Part shown: piece by piece, positions 7,560-15,308 of the stretch
How positions within the stretch are numbered: the first letter of the stretch is position 1
Layout: each line of letters starts with the position of its first letter
NCBI GenBank assembly: GCA_003162425.1
Contig: PMOK01000039.1
Location: 1-38,630, forward strand
Length of the DNA stretch: 38,630 bases
Direction: 5' to 3'
Source: Bryobacterales bacterium
GTDB lineage: Bacteria; Acidobacteriota; Terriglobia; Bryobacterales; Bryobacteraceae
The notes under the pieces: generated by a model
What the model was told of the DNA's origin: nothing
The model's database searches: none
The model's input: the letters and a program-made list of their open reading frames with translations, nothing else
Program-made: the position numbers and the translations under genes

Positions 7560-9599
7560 ATGAGGCTCTTCTCAGGTGTTGTCGCTAGTTTGATGCTGCT
7601 GGCTGCTTCCGCACTCGCGGATAGCCCCACCATCCAGAACAACGATTTCGAGATGCCGGTGATTGGACCGCCCTACGTTTCGTTCGCGGCCGTTCCGGGA
7701 TGGAGCCATACGGGGGCGACCGGCCTCGGCAATTTGTGCAGGGTCGGATACGCGGATGGAGTTGGCGCCGTTACGGTGGCCGGGCACGGGAATCAATTTC
7801 TGCTGATGGGGGGCGGAATTGGAAAAGTCTCGGATGCGACTTGGTCGACCGTGATCACAGGCCTGACTCCGGGCGTCACTTACACATTAGGATTCCTGAT
7901 GGCTTCGCAGCTACCTCGCGTGGCGACCACGGTGACAGTAAGTTTCATGTCCGGTACGGCCACGCCAGCCGAGAGTTTCATGGTCTCACCATTTGCCTTC
8001 GCATATTTTCAAACATGGGAACAAGAGCAGATGACGTTCACGGCGACGGCGGATCGGGCGCAGTTGGTGTTTTCCATCTTCGAGCAACTATCCGAAATCG
8101 GCCTGGACTACGTAACAATAGCGGTGGCCACGCCTCCCGTGTTGCCGCCATCGGTTTCGTCGATCAGTTTGCCGATCGGCAACTTACCGCGATTGGCGGC
8201 TGGCGCGCCGATGCTAATTTCGGGCGCCAACTTAGGAACTGGGCCGAGCGACGTAGCCACCGTTAGCATCGGTGGGGAATCGGCGCCGGTGATCAGCTTT
8301 CTGAGCGCGAGCAGCCTGCTGGCTCAGGTTCCAGTGGATTTGCCGCCGGGGCCGACCATAGTCACGGTCACGCACAGCGGCATGACATCAACACCACCTT
8401 TCAGCGTAGAGGTGGCTGAATTTTCCCCGGCGATTTATTATCCCGGGACGTCCGCGTTTACAGATAGCGGGGGCAATCCAATCACCTCGAACCACTTGGC
8501 TATACCCGGCACAAAAGTGACCTGCTCGGCGATCGGCCTGGGACCGACTAACCCGCCGATGATGACCGGAGTCGCGGCTACCACGGCAGCTCCCACCACG
8601 ACGCCGGTCGAAGTGATGGTAGGGCCCACGATGGTAACACCTGACTTTGCGGGGCTCGCGGTGGGATCCGTCACCGATTACGTGGTGACGTTTACGATTC
8701 CGTTGGATACTCCGGCAGCCGCGCAGCCGGTCACCATCACGGTGGGCGGCGCTACCAGCAACTCGGTCACGCTGCTGGTGGGACTCGCCTTCCCGCAGAT
8801 CAACTCGATCGTCAACGGGGCGAGCTTCAAGCCAGGCACGGCGTCGCCGAATTCGTTCGTCAGCATTTTCGGATCGAGCTTTGGAGGTGAGGACACTTCC
8901 GCGAACATTTTTCCGGGAACTATATTCAACCAAGTTTCCGTTGTAGTGAATGGAATCGCAGCGCCATTGTATGCCGTCGAAGGCACGACCGGGCAGATCA
9001 ATATTGTGCTGCCTTCCGAGCTGGCCGAAACTGGCACGGCGTTTGTGCAGGTGACGAATGGGGAAGGAACCAGCGCGTCATATCAATTGGCGCTGGCGCC
9101 AGACTCAGTGGGACTCTTCCGGATCGGGGATCCATCCAATCCGGGGCGCAAGAATGGCGCGGTGCTATTCGCGAATACGGCGTGGAAGGTGATGCCGTTA
9201 TCGATGGCCCAAGCGCTTGGGTTACCAAGCTGCGCGACAGTCACGGCGGCCTCGGTGTGCGGCCAACCGGCTCAAGTGGGCGATCAGGTTGAGATTTATC
9301 TCACGGGTCTCGGCCGGGCAACGCCCAACGGCGATCCGAACGGCGCGGTGTTGCCCACTGGATCGCTCGCGCCGGCCAATGGCAGCGTGCTTTATAAGAC
9401 CTTGCAGATTCCGGTGGTAACGATCGGCGGAATTCAGGCGGTGGTGAGTTTTTCGGGAATCGCGCCAGGGAGTGCGGGGCAATATCAGGTCAACGTAGCC
9501 ATTCCGAGCGGGGTGGCGGCTGGGGATAGCGTGCCGTTGACGGTCACGATGCCGGATGGGAGTGCGGATACGGTGACGATTGCGGTGCAGCAGAAGTAG
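7560..9599 (+). CDS. secreted protein with TIGR03437 C-terminal domain
   Basis: A 679-residue exported protein. A signal peptide (MRLFSGVVAS...ALADS) is followed by a beta-rich domain, about residues 22-190, that starts NNDFEMPVIG and includes PGWSHTG. It resembles the DUF642-like galactose-binding fold seen in many secreted acidobacterial proteins. Residues about 195-290 (GAPMLISGANLGTGPSDV) look like an IPT/TIG domain. From about 420 on the protein has the pattern of the Solibacter C-terminal domain TIGR03437: INSIVNGASFKPG, VSIFGSSFG, TGQINIVLPSEL, a GDQVEIYLTGLG segment, and AGDSVPLTV near the end. It probably acts as a cell-surface or extracellular binding protein. It faces the glutathione peroxidase gene tail to tail. 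Confidence 0.8.
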   Translation: MRLFSGVVASLMLLAASALADSPTIQNNDFEMPVIGPPYVSFAAVPGWSHTGATGLGNLCRVGYADGVGAVTVAGHGNQFLLMGGGIGKVSDATWSTVITGLTPGVTYTLGFLMASQLPRVATTVTVSFMSGTATPAESFMVSPFAFAYFQTWEQEQMTFTATADRAQLVFSIFEQLSEIGLDYVTIAVATPPVLPPSVSSISLPIGNLPRLAAGAPMLISGANLGTGPSDVATVSIGGESAPVISFLSASSLLAQVPVDLPPGPTIVTVTHSGMTSTPPFSVEVAEFSPAIYYPGTSAFTDSGGNPITSNHLAIPGTKVTCSAIGLGPTNPPMMTGVAATTAAPTTTPVEVMVGPTMVTPDFAGLAVGSVTDYVVTFTIPLDTPAAAQPVTITVGGATSNSVTLLVGLAFPQINSIVNGASFKPGTASPNSFVSIFGSSFGGEDTSANIFPGTIFNQVSVVVNGIAAPLYAVEGTTGQINIVLPSELAETGTAFVQVTNGEGTSASYQLALAPDSVGLFRIGDPSNPGRKNGAVLFANTAWKVMPLSMAQALGLPSCATVTAASVCGQPAQVGDQVEIYLTGLGRATPNGDPNGAVLPTGSLAPANGSVLYKTLQIPVVTIGGIQAVVSFSGIAPGSAGQYQVNVAIPSGVAAGDSVPLTVTMPDGSADTVTIAVQQK

Positions 9600-9615
9600 G
9601 GGCAGGCAATTCTTC

Positions 9616-9641
9616 TTGGCAGGCGGAAGCGCCTGGCCCCC
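9616..9641. repeat. GC-rich palindrome, family B, between convergent genes
   Basis: TTGGCAGGCGGAAGCGCCTG followed by GCCCCC. The arms CAGGCG/CGCCTG form a hairpin. Placed between two converging genes, it could act as a two-way terminator (inference). Confidence 0.7.
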
Positions 9642-9645
9642 TATT

Positions 9646-10182
9646 TTACTGCAGGGCTTTTTCGATGGCTGCGATCACTTCGGGTGAATCTGGTTTCACC
9701 GCAGGCTCGAAGCGCGATATTACGGTGCCGTCGCGCGCTACCAGGAACTTGGTGAAGTTCCACTTGATCTCGCCGCCGGTGTTGGGATTGACGCCTTTGT
9801 CCGTGAGGAACTGATAGATTGGGGCTTTGTCGTCGCCCTTCACTGAGATTTTCGAGTACATCGGGAAGGTCACGTTGTATTTGCGAGAGCAAAAAGTTTT
9901 GATCTCTTCGTTGGTGCCTGGTTCCTGGGCCATGAAATTATTGGCCGGAAAACCAATCACTACCAGACCCTGATCCTTATACTTTTCATACAGCGCCTCG
10001 AGAGCCGTGTACTGTGGGGTGAAACCGCATTTGCTGGCCACGTTCACCAGCAAAAGCACCTTCCCTTTGTACGCGGCCAACGGGGCTGCTTGGCCGTCGA
10101 TAGAATTAAGAGTGAAATCGTAGAGGCTGGATGCGGCCAGAAGGCACATACAGCACAGTAAACCTACAATGAGATAGCGCAT
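9646..10182 (-). CDS. glutathione peroxidase family protein, exported
   Basis: A 178-residue thiol peroxidase of the glutathione peroxidase family. The active-site motif LVNVASKCGFTPQY carries the peroxidatic Cys near residue 52. The conserved Gln appears to be replaced by Asn in FPANNF, while WNFTKFLV supplies the conserved Trp and Asn. An N-terminal signal peptide (MRYLIVGLLCCMCLLAAS) predicts export, with a good ribosome binding site (GGGAGG) before the ATG. Bacterial relatives usually use thioredoxin rather than glutathione. It would reduce peroxides in the periplasm, the same compartment as the exported selenium-type peroxiredoxin candidate 5 kb away. A cysteine codon, not TGA, is used here. 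Confidence 0.9.
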   Translation of the reverse strand: MRYLIVGLLCCMCLLAASSLYDFTLNSIDGQAAPLAAYKGKVLLLVNVASKCGFTPQYTALEALYEKYKDQGLVVIGFPANNFMAQEPGTNEEIKTFCSRKYNVTFPMYSKISVKGDDKAPIYQFLTDKGVNPNTGGEIKWNFTKFLVARDGTVISRFEPAVKPDSPEVIAAIEKALQ

Positions 10183-10279
10183 AAATTGATCCTCCCTGAT
10201 TTCCGGCCAAGTTAGATGAAACGCTTGATCCGGCTAGGCATCATTCTATCAAAGGCGCTATCAAAGGCGAGGAGTACGA

Positions 10280-10876
10280 ATGGCGAAGACCACTACGAGT
10301 CTAAAAAAATATCGAAGCAAGCGCGATTTCAGCGTTACGGGAGAGCCGGAGGGTTCTGCGCGATCGAACGGTTCGTCCAAAGAGTTGTTGTACGTCATCC
10401 AGAAGCATCAGGCGTCGCATCTGCATTACGATTTTCGATTGGAATGGCGCGGCGTGCTGCTCTCGTGGGCGGTTCCCAAAGGGCCGTCGCTGGATCCTTC
10501 GGTGAAGCGCCTGGCGGCTCGCGTGGAGGATCATCCGGTGGAGTATGGCGGGTTCGAAGGCAGCATTCCGGAGGGTGAATATGGAGGGGGCACCGTGATG
10601 CTGTGGGATCGCGGGACGTGGAAACCCGAAGTTCCCGATGTTGACGCGGCGCTGAGCAAGGGCGAGCTGAAGTTCACGTTGCACGGCAACAAACTGAAAG
10701 GATCGTGGGTGCTGGTTCGGACCAAGGGCTACGGTGGATCGAAGAAGGAGAGCTGGCTCCTGATCAAGCATCGGGACCGGTACGCGTCCACCGAAGATGT
10801 GTTGGAGAAGAAGCCGCGGTCGGTGGTTTCGAATCAGCTGCTGCCGGAGATCTCGGCCGGGGCTCGCGGCCGATGA
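10280..10876 (+). CDS. LigD 3'-phosphoesterase domain protein
   Basis: A 198-residue stand-alone version of the phosphoesterase module of LigD, which trims 3' ends during bacterial non-homologous end joining. Hallmarks are YVIQKHQASHLHYDFRLEW (residues about 38-56, with the catalytic His and Asp), AVPKGPSLDP, VEDHPVEYGGFEG with a second catalytic His, and IPEGEYGGGTV. The C-terminus WLLIKHRDRYA is also typical. The ATG at 10280 follows GAGGAG. Its stop overlaps the start of the ligase gene (ATGA), so the two are translationally coupled. In Pseudomonas-type LigD this module is the N-terminal domain of one long protein; here it is separate. Confidence 0.9.
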   Translation: MAKTTTSLKKYRSKRDFSVTGEPEGSARSNGSSKELLYVIQKHQASHLHYDFRLEWRGVLLSWAVPKGPSLDPSVKRLAARVEDHPVEYGGFEGSIPEGEYGGGTVMLWDRGTWKPEVPDVDAALSKGELKFTLHGNKLKGSWVLVRTKGYGGSKKESWLLIKHRDRYASTEDVLEKKPRSVVSNQLLPEISAGARGR

Positions 10877-11805
10877 GCGATCGCATTCCTTTTCGTGTTA
10901 AACCGATGCTGGCCACGTTGGTGAAGCAACCTTTCGACAAGCCCGGCTGGGTCTACGAGGAGAAATACGACGGCTACCGGATTCTGGCGTACAAGGAAGG
11001 CGGCCGCGTGACTCTGTTGTCGCGCAATGCGAACGATCGGACCGAGACATTCTCCGGCGTGGCCAAGGCGGTGGCGAAACTGCCGGGCCGGACACTGTTG
11101 TTGGATGGCGAAGTGGTGGTGTTCGATTCCAAATGGGTCTCGCGCTTCCAGCTTCTGCAGAATTCCGGAAGCGAGCCGTCCTACGCTGTGTTCGACTGCC
11201 TTTATAAGGACGGCCTGGATTTACGCCGCGAGCCGCTGACTATCAGGCGCGCGGTGTTGGATAAACTGTTGGGGAAAACGAGCGGAACCCGCGACCGTAT
11301 TTTTGCTTCTATCTTTCTGGCGAGCAATGGACTGAGGGCGTTCGAAGTGGCGAAGAAAAAAAGCTACGAGGGCTTGGTAGCCAAAGACATCTCCGCGCCT
11401 TATGTCTCAGGGCGGTCGAACAAGTGGCTGAAAGTGAAGGTGCATCAGGAGGACGAGTTCCTGATTGTTGGTTACACGGAGCCCGCGGGTACGCGCAAAC
11501 ATTTCGGTGCGCTGTTGTTGGGAGCTTACGACCGCGGGAAGTTGCGGTACGTCGGCAAGGTTGGGACCGGATTCGACCAAAAATCGCTGGCGCGCCTCTA
11601 CCGGATGTTTCAACCCTTGCTGCGCGTGAAAGCGGCCGTGATTGATCCGCCGCGTGAGAGTGACGTGACCTATCTCGCGCCGCGCCTGGTGGCTGAAATC
11701 GCCTATGAGGAATTGACTACCGACCGCAAACTTCGCCAGCCCGTATTTTTAGGGTTGCGAGACGACAAGCGCCCGCAAGACGTCAAGTTGCCGGAGGCGA
11801 AATGA
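10873..11805 (+). CDS. ATP-dependent DNA ligase, LigD ligase domain
   Basis: A 310-residue ATP-dependent DNA ligase corresponding to the central domain of LigD. The adenylation motif I is EEKYDGYR with Lys31 as nucleotide acceptor; LLDGEVVVFD (motif III) and EGLVAKD (motif IV) follow, then SNKWLKVK (motif V). The OB-fold region includes FLIVGYTEP and YVGKVGTGF. The ATG at 10873 overlaps the stop of the phosphoesterase gene, which decides the start even though the frame is open back to 10705. The stop overlaps the ATG of the polymerase gene in the same way. No Ku gene lies in the window. Confidence 0.92.
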   Translation: MSDRIPFRVKPMLATLVKQPFDKPGWVYEEKYDGYRILAYKEGGRVTLLSRNANDRTETFSGVAKAVAKLPGRTLLLDGEVVVFDSKWVSRFQLLQNSGSEPSYAVFDCLYKDGLDLRREPLTIRRAVLDKLLGKTSGTRDRIFASIFLASNGLRAFEVAKKKSYEGLVAKDISAPYVSGRSNKWLKVKVHQEDEFLIVGYTEPAGTRKHFGALLLGAYDRGKLRYVGKVGTGFDQKSLARLYRMFQPLLRVKAAVIDPPRESDVTYLAPRLVAEIAYEELTTDRKLRQPVFLGLRDDKRPQDVKLPEAK

Positions 11806-12671
11806 GTATCGAGAAGCTGCTCTCGCATCCGGACAAAGTGTTTTGGCCGGAAGAAGGCTATACCAAGCTCGACTTGGCGCGGTTCTATGAAGCCGTGTTT
11901 CCCAAGCTGAAGCCCTATGTGGCGGACCGGATGCTTTCGCTCGAACGGTGTCCGGATGGGATGAGCGGGCAATGCTTCTATCAGAAACAGGCGCCGAACG
12001 GATTGCCCGAGGGCACGCCGACCAAGCTGATCCAGCACGAGAAAAGAGATGTGAATTATGTGCTGGGGGGCGCGCTTAAAACCGAAATTGCGCTGGTGAA
12101 TTTTGGGTGCATTCCGGTGCATGTTTGGGGCAGCCGCGCGAGCCGTCCGCACCAGCCGGATTGGATGGTGTTCGATCTGGATCCGGGTTCAGGCGGGTTC
12201 GCCGATGCGGCCAAAGCCGGTTTGTTAGTGAAGAACGCGCTGGACGAGCTTAAACTTGTAAGTTTCCCGAAAACTTCTGGGAGCCGGGGGCTGCACATTT
12301 TTGTGCCGATGCGCGTAGGGCCGGATTTCGACGAAGTGCGATCGTTTGCGAGTGGGTTATGCGCGCGGCTGGCGGCTGAGCATCGCGATACGCTCACTGT
12401 GGAGCAGCGGATTGAGGCGCGCAAGGATCGTGTGTATCTGGATTCTTTTCGGAACGGTTTTGGAGCGACCGTGGTGGCGCCGTATTCCGTGCGGCGGCGT
12501 CCGAAAGCGCCTTTCTCCATGCCGTTGCGCTGGAGTGAGGTGAAGGCGGGGTTGGATCCTGCGAAGTTTAATCTTGGGAATTATAAGAAGCGGTTGGCGG
12601 GTGGGGATCCGTGGGAGGGATTTTTTGAGAGCAGGCAATCGTTGAAGAAGTTGGGAAAGGCGTCGGCATGA
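11802..12671 (+). CDS. LigD polymerase (primase-polymerase) domain protein
   Basis: A 289-residue archaeo-eukaryotic primase-type polymerase, the POL module of LigD that fills gaps at broken ends, often with ribonucleotides. The N-terminus LSHPDKVFWPEEGYTKLDL is typical. The metal-binding pair is MVFDLDPG (Asp125 and Asp127), followed by TSGSRGLHIFVP and, further on, VYLDSFRNGFGATVVAPYS. It starts at ATG 11802, overlapping the ligase stop (ATGA). The last codons (about KASA) and the TGA stop lie inside a dispersed palindromic repeat (12657-12707), so the natural C-terminus has probably been altered by that repeat. Gene order phosphoesterase-ligase-polymerase equals the domain order of Pseudomonas LigD. 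Confidence 0.92.
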   Translation: MSIEKLLSHPDKVFWPEEGYTKLDLARFYEAVFPKLKPYVADRMLSLERCPDGMSGQCFYQKQAPNGLPEGTPTKLIQHEKRDVNYVLGGALKTEIALVNFGCIPVHVWGSRASRPHQPDWMVFDLDPGSGGFADAAKAGLLVKNALDELKLVSFPKTSGSRGLHIFVPMRVGPDFDEVRSFASGLCARLAAEHRDTLTVEQRIEARKDRVYLDSFRNGFGATVVAPYSVRRRPKAPFSMPLRWSEVKAGLDPAKFNLGNYKKRLAGGDPWEGFFESRQSLKKLGKASA

Positions 12672-12707
12672 GTGCCGACGCGGCACGCTGAGAGCGTGCG
12701 CCACGTG
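12657..12707. repeat. double-hairpin repeat, family A, copy 2
   Basis: Nearly identical to 1639-1690: GTCGGCA-TGAG-TGCCGAC, then GCACGC-TGAGA-GCGTGC and GCCACG. It overlaps the 3' end of the polymerase gene and provides its stop codon. It lies between convergent genes. Confidence 0.85.
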
Positions 12708-12727
12708 GCTGCCAGGACGGGCAATTG

Positions 12728-13537
12728 TTAGCTGACCACTCGCTTATAGAACGTGCGGGTTCCCAGAATCACCGTGCCTAGGACGCTGGCGCCGAGAGCT
12801 AGAAGCACCCACGGGATTCCGAGCGTGGGCATGGTGTGGCCATGTATCGGGGGCACCATGGCGTACCGCAGGCCTTCTGCTGCGTAGGTCAGGGGATTGA
12901 AAAGAGTCACGATCTGAAACCAGCGAATGGTGCCGAGCGCTCCCCATGGATAATAAGTGCAGCCGGTGAAGAGCAGCGGCGTGAAGATGAGCGTGAACAT
13001 CAGGCTGATCTGCTCGGGTTTAACGATGGTGCCCATCACGAGACCAATGCCGGCGGCGGCACACGCGGTGAGGATCAGCATGCCGCAAAGCAGGGCGATG
13101 CGATCCGAGCGGACTGCGTAGTTCGCGCCAAGAATCCACACGGCTAGTGGAAAAATTACGGCGCCGGCGATAACCCCGCGGACGGTTGCGAAGAGCACCT
13201 TTTCGATTACCACCAACCAGACCGGCAGCGGGGCCAGCAAGCGGTCGTCAATCTCGCGGGCGAATCCAAGGTCGAGCACCAGCGGTAACGTGACGCCTTG
13301 TATCGCGGCCAGCAGCGTTGTGAGCGCCACGATTCCTGGAAGCATCAGCGCTACGAAGTTCCCCGCGGCCAGGCCGATGTTCGGCAGCACCTTGCCGAAG
13401 ATGAACAAAAAGAACAGCGGCTGCATGAGCGCTTGCAGCAGAAAGACAATGAATTCGCGTCCGGTCACCACCATGTCACGCTCGAGGATGGCGAGCAGCG
13501 CGGTTACGGCGAGCGAAAATTTGGATCGCGAACGCAT
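12728..13537 (-). CDS. ABC-2 type transporter permease
   Basis: A 269-residue integral membrane protein with about six hydrophobic segments, including one around FLLQALMQPLFFLFIFG and one around LIFTPLLFTGCTYYPW. The layout and the TGCTYYPW...FNPLTYAAEGLRY region match DrrB/NodJ-like ABC-2 permeases that export drugs, lipids or polysaccharides. Its ATG shares one base with the stop of the ATPase gene (TGATG), so the pair is one transcription unit and one transporter. Substrate not predictable from sequence. Confidence 0.88.
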   Translation of the reverse strand: MRSRSKFSLAVTALLAILERDMVVTGREFIVFLLQALMQPLFFLFIFGKVLPNIGLAAGNFVALMLPGIVALTTLLAAIQGVTLPLVLDLGFAREIDDRLLAPLPVWLVVIEKVLFATVRGVIAGAVIFPLAVWILGANYAVRSDRIALLCGMLILTACAAAGIGLVMGTIVKPEQISLMFTLIFTPLLFTGCTYYPWGALGTIRWFQIVTLFNPLTYAAEGLRYAMVPPIHGHTMPTLGIPWVLLALGASVLGTVILGTRTFYKRVVS

Positions 13538-14616
13538 CAGCGCAAGTGTCTCCCGGTGAGATAAATGAAAACTTCTTCGAGTGTGGCCTGCTTCAGATGC
13601 AGATCGCGAACTTCTGCGCCGGCGGAGAGCACGGCTTGCGCGGCAGATCCGACCAGAGAACTGGCGCTCTGCGCGTAAAGTCTATATGTAACCACTCCGA
13701 GTTCCTCTTCGGGCTGCGCGCCTGCGGCTGGAGCGAATTTGGCCCACGGGCCGGCGGGTGGTCCTGCGGGCTTGCCGGTCTGTGTGTTGTTCTCAACTTG
13801 CTCCACTTTGCTGACACCCGGGAGCGTTTGAAGCGAAGTTCGCAAACGTTCCTGCGCGGTGGTGTCGGCAGAATCCGGAATTTTTACCCGAATCTCGAGC
13901 GCATTGCCGCCGGGGATCATTTTCTTTAGCTCCGCCGGTGTGTTGTTGACCAGGATTTTGCCCTGATCCATGATGGCGACGCGTTCGCACAGGCGATCGG
14001 CTTCGTCCATATCGTGGGTGGTAAGCAAGATGGTCAGTCCCTGCTGGTTCAAAGCACGGATGCGATCCCATAGGAACAGGCGCGATTGCGGGTCCAGATT
14101 ATTGGTGGGTTCGTCGAGAAACAGAACGCTCGGCGAATGCATCAGAGCGCGCGCGATCATCAGGCGCTGCGCCATGCCTCCCGAGAATCTGTTTACCTTG
14201 TCGTTTTTGCGCTCGGCAAGGCCGAGCTCGCCCAGGAGTTGGTCCGCGCGCGTCTCGCGCTCTTTGCGGCTGACGCCGTGGTAGGCGGCGTGAAAGGTGA
14301 GAATCTCTCGGACCTTCAAACTTCGATCGAGATTGCTCATCTGCGGAACAACCGCGATGTGCTGCTTGATTCCGATGGGATCGTCGGCAACGTTCAGGCC
14401 CATAATGGCGGCGGAACCGGCGGTGGGAATCACGCTGGTAATCAACACACCGATGCACGTGGTTTTGCCGGCGCCATTCGGTCCCAAGAGTCCGAAAATC
14501 TCGCCGCGCCGGACTTCGAACGTGACACCGTCCACGGCATTGGTTTTGGACTTCTGGTAGCGTTTCACCAGGTCGCGCACTTCAATCGCTAGTCGAGTTT
14601 CGATGGGAATAGCCAC
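13537..14616 (-). CDS. ABC transporter ATP-binding protein (DrrA type)
   Basis: A 359-residue ATPase partner of the downstream permease. Visible motifs: Walker A GPNGAGKTT near residue 45, signature RFSGGMAQRL, Walker B VLFLDEPTNNLD, and the H-loop TTHD. After the nucleotide-binding domain (about residues 1-235) there is an extended C-terminal domain, which contains a low-complexity proline- and alanine-rich linker (GKPAGPPAGPW) around residue 290. It starts with GTG at 14616, with no strong ribosome binding site. The gene is divergent from the peroxiredoxin gene. Confidence 0.9.
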   Translation of the reverse strand: MAIPIETRLAIEVRDLVKRYQKSKTNAVDGVTFEVRRGEIFGLLGPNGAGKTTCIGVLITSVIPTAGSAAIMGLNVADDPIGIKQHIAVVPQMSNLDRSLKVREILTFHAAYHGVSRKERETRADQLLGELGLAERKNDKVNRFSGGMAQRLMIARALMHSPSVLFLDEPTNNLDPQSRLFLWDRIRALNQQGLTILLTTHDMDEADRLCERVAIMDQGKILVNNTPAELKKMIPGGNALEIRVKIPDSADTTAQERLRTSLQTLPGVSKVEQVENNTQTGKPAGPPAGPWAKFAPAAGAQPEEELGVVTYRLYAQSASSLVGSAAQAVLSAGAEVRDLHLKQATLEEVFIYLTGRHLR

Positions 14617-14686
14617 GCTTCGTAATTTTCCATGGTGCCACAGGCGGGCGGATGCATGCTACTCTGATCGCAAAGCCGTCCCCGGG

Positions 14687-14716
14687 ACCGACTCCCTTAC
14701 GGTCGCGGTTCGGTAA
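14687..14716. repeat. direct repeat flanking peroxiredoxin gene, copy 1
   Basis: This 30-base stretch is identical at all but one position to 15279-15308, in the same orientation; its core is CTCCCTTACGGTCGCGG followed by TTCGGTAA. It ends three bases before the ribosome binding site of the peroxiredoxin gene. Confidence 0.85.
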
Positions 14717-14730
14717 ACAAGGAGGAAAAC

Positions 14731-15267
14731 ATGAAAGGCATCAGTGCGCTCCTGGCATGCTCGGCGTTCGCGGCTGTTCTGACGGCCCAGCAGATCACGC
14801 CACCAAAAACTCATCTCAAGATTGGCGACGAAGCTCCCGACTTCACGCTTCCTGAGGCGGAATCCAACAAGCCCGTGAAGCTATCCGATTTTCGCGGCAA
14901 GAACGTAGTCGTCGTGGCCTTTTTTCCGGCCGCCTTCACCGGTGGTTGAACGAAGGAAATCACTGCGTACCAGTCTGGTATCGCAAAATTCAATGATATG
15001 GACGTACAGGTTTTGGCAATCAGCACCGATTTCGGGCCGACTCTAGCGCACTGGAAGAAGGAACTCAACGTCAGCTATCCAATGCTCAGCGACCACATGC
15101 GGAAGGTATCTGAGTTGTATGGCGTGTTGATCCCGGAAATGGGTATCGCCAATCGCACGACGTTTATCGTGGACACGGACGGAAAGATCGTGGATATTCA
15201 GGAAGGGAAGGCGGCGCTGGATCCTAGCGGGGCGGAGACAGCGTGTAGTAGGTTAAAGCATAAGTAA
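14731..15267 (+). CDS. exported peroxiredoxin, predicted selenoprotein (Sec73)
   Basis: A 178-residue AhpC/TSA-type peroxiredoxin if the TGA at 14947-14949 is read as selenocysteine. The ribosome binding site AGGAGG and a signal peptide ([20 protein letters not shown]) precede the mature start [11 protein letters not shown]. The TGA falls exactly on the peroxidatic residue of the PxxxTxxC motif: PAAFTGG-TGA-TKEITAY. Downstream the same frame continues with all family features ([33 protein letters not shown]) to a normal stop, and there is no other lesion. A possible resolving Cys lies in ETACSRL near the C-terminus. A SECIS-like hairpin follows the TGA. The alternative is a nonsense mutation of a Cys codon or a sequencing error; the hairpin and clean frame argue against it. 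Role: peroxide reduction outside the cytoplasm. Confidence 0.85.
14964..14985 (+). promoter_or_regulatory. bacterial SECIS-like hairpin
   Basis: Immediately after the in-frame TGA lies a stem: TGCG-TACCA, loop GTC, TGGTA, a bulged T, CGCA. That is nine base pairs with one bulge. The loop G is separated from the TGA by 23 bases, within the range known for bacterial SECIS elements. The apical sequence A-GTC-T resembles the AGGTCT of E. coli fdhF, which also has one bulged U in its stem. Its expected role is to bind SelB and recode UGA as selenocysteine. Confidence 0.75.
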
Positions 15268-15278
15268 TTGGCCCAAGC

Positions 15279-15308
15279 ACCGGCTCCCTTACGGTCGCGG
15301 TTCGGTAA
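15279..15308. repeat. direct repeat flanking peroxiredoxin gene, copy 2
   Basis: Second copy of the 30-base repeat at 14687-14716. Read on the minus strand it encodes the last residues of GcvPB (VTEPRP) and its TAA stop. Confidence 0.85.

Noticed and set aside
14731..14949. Separate 72-residue protein ending at the TGA
   Set aside because: It would be a peroxiredoxin cut one residue before its catalytic site; the continuous homology after the TGA makes recoding the better reading.
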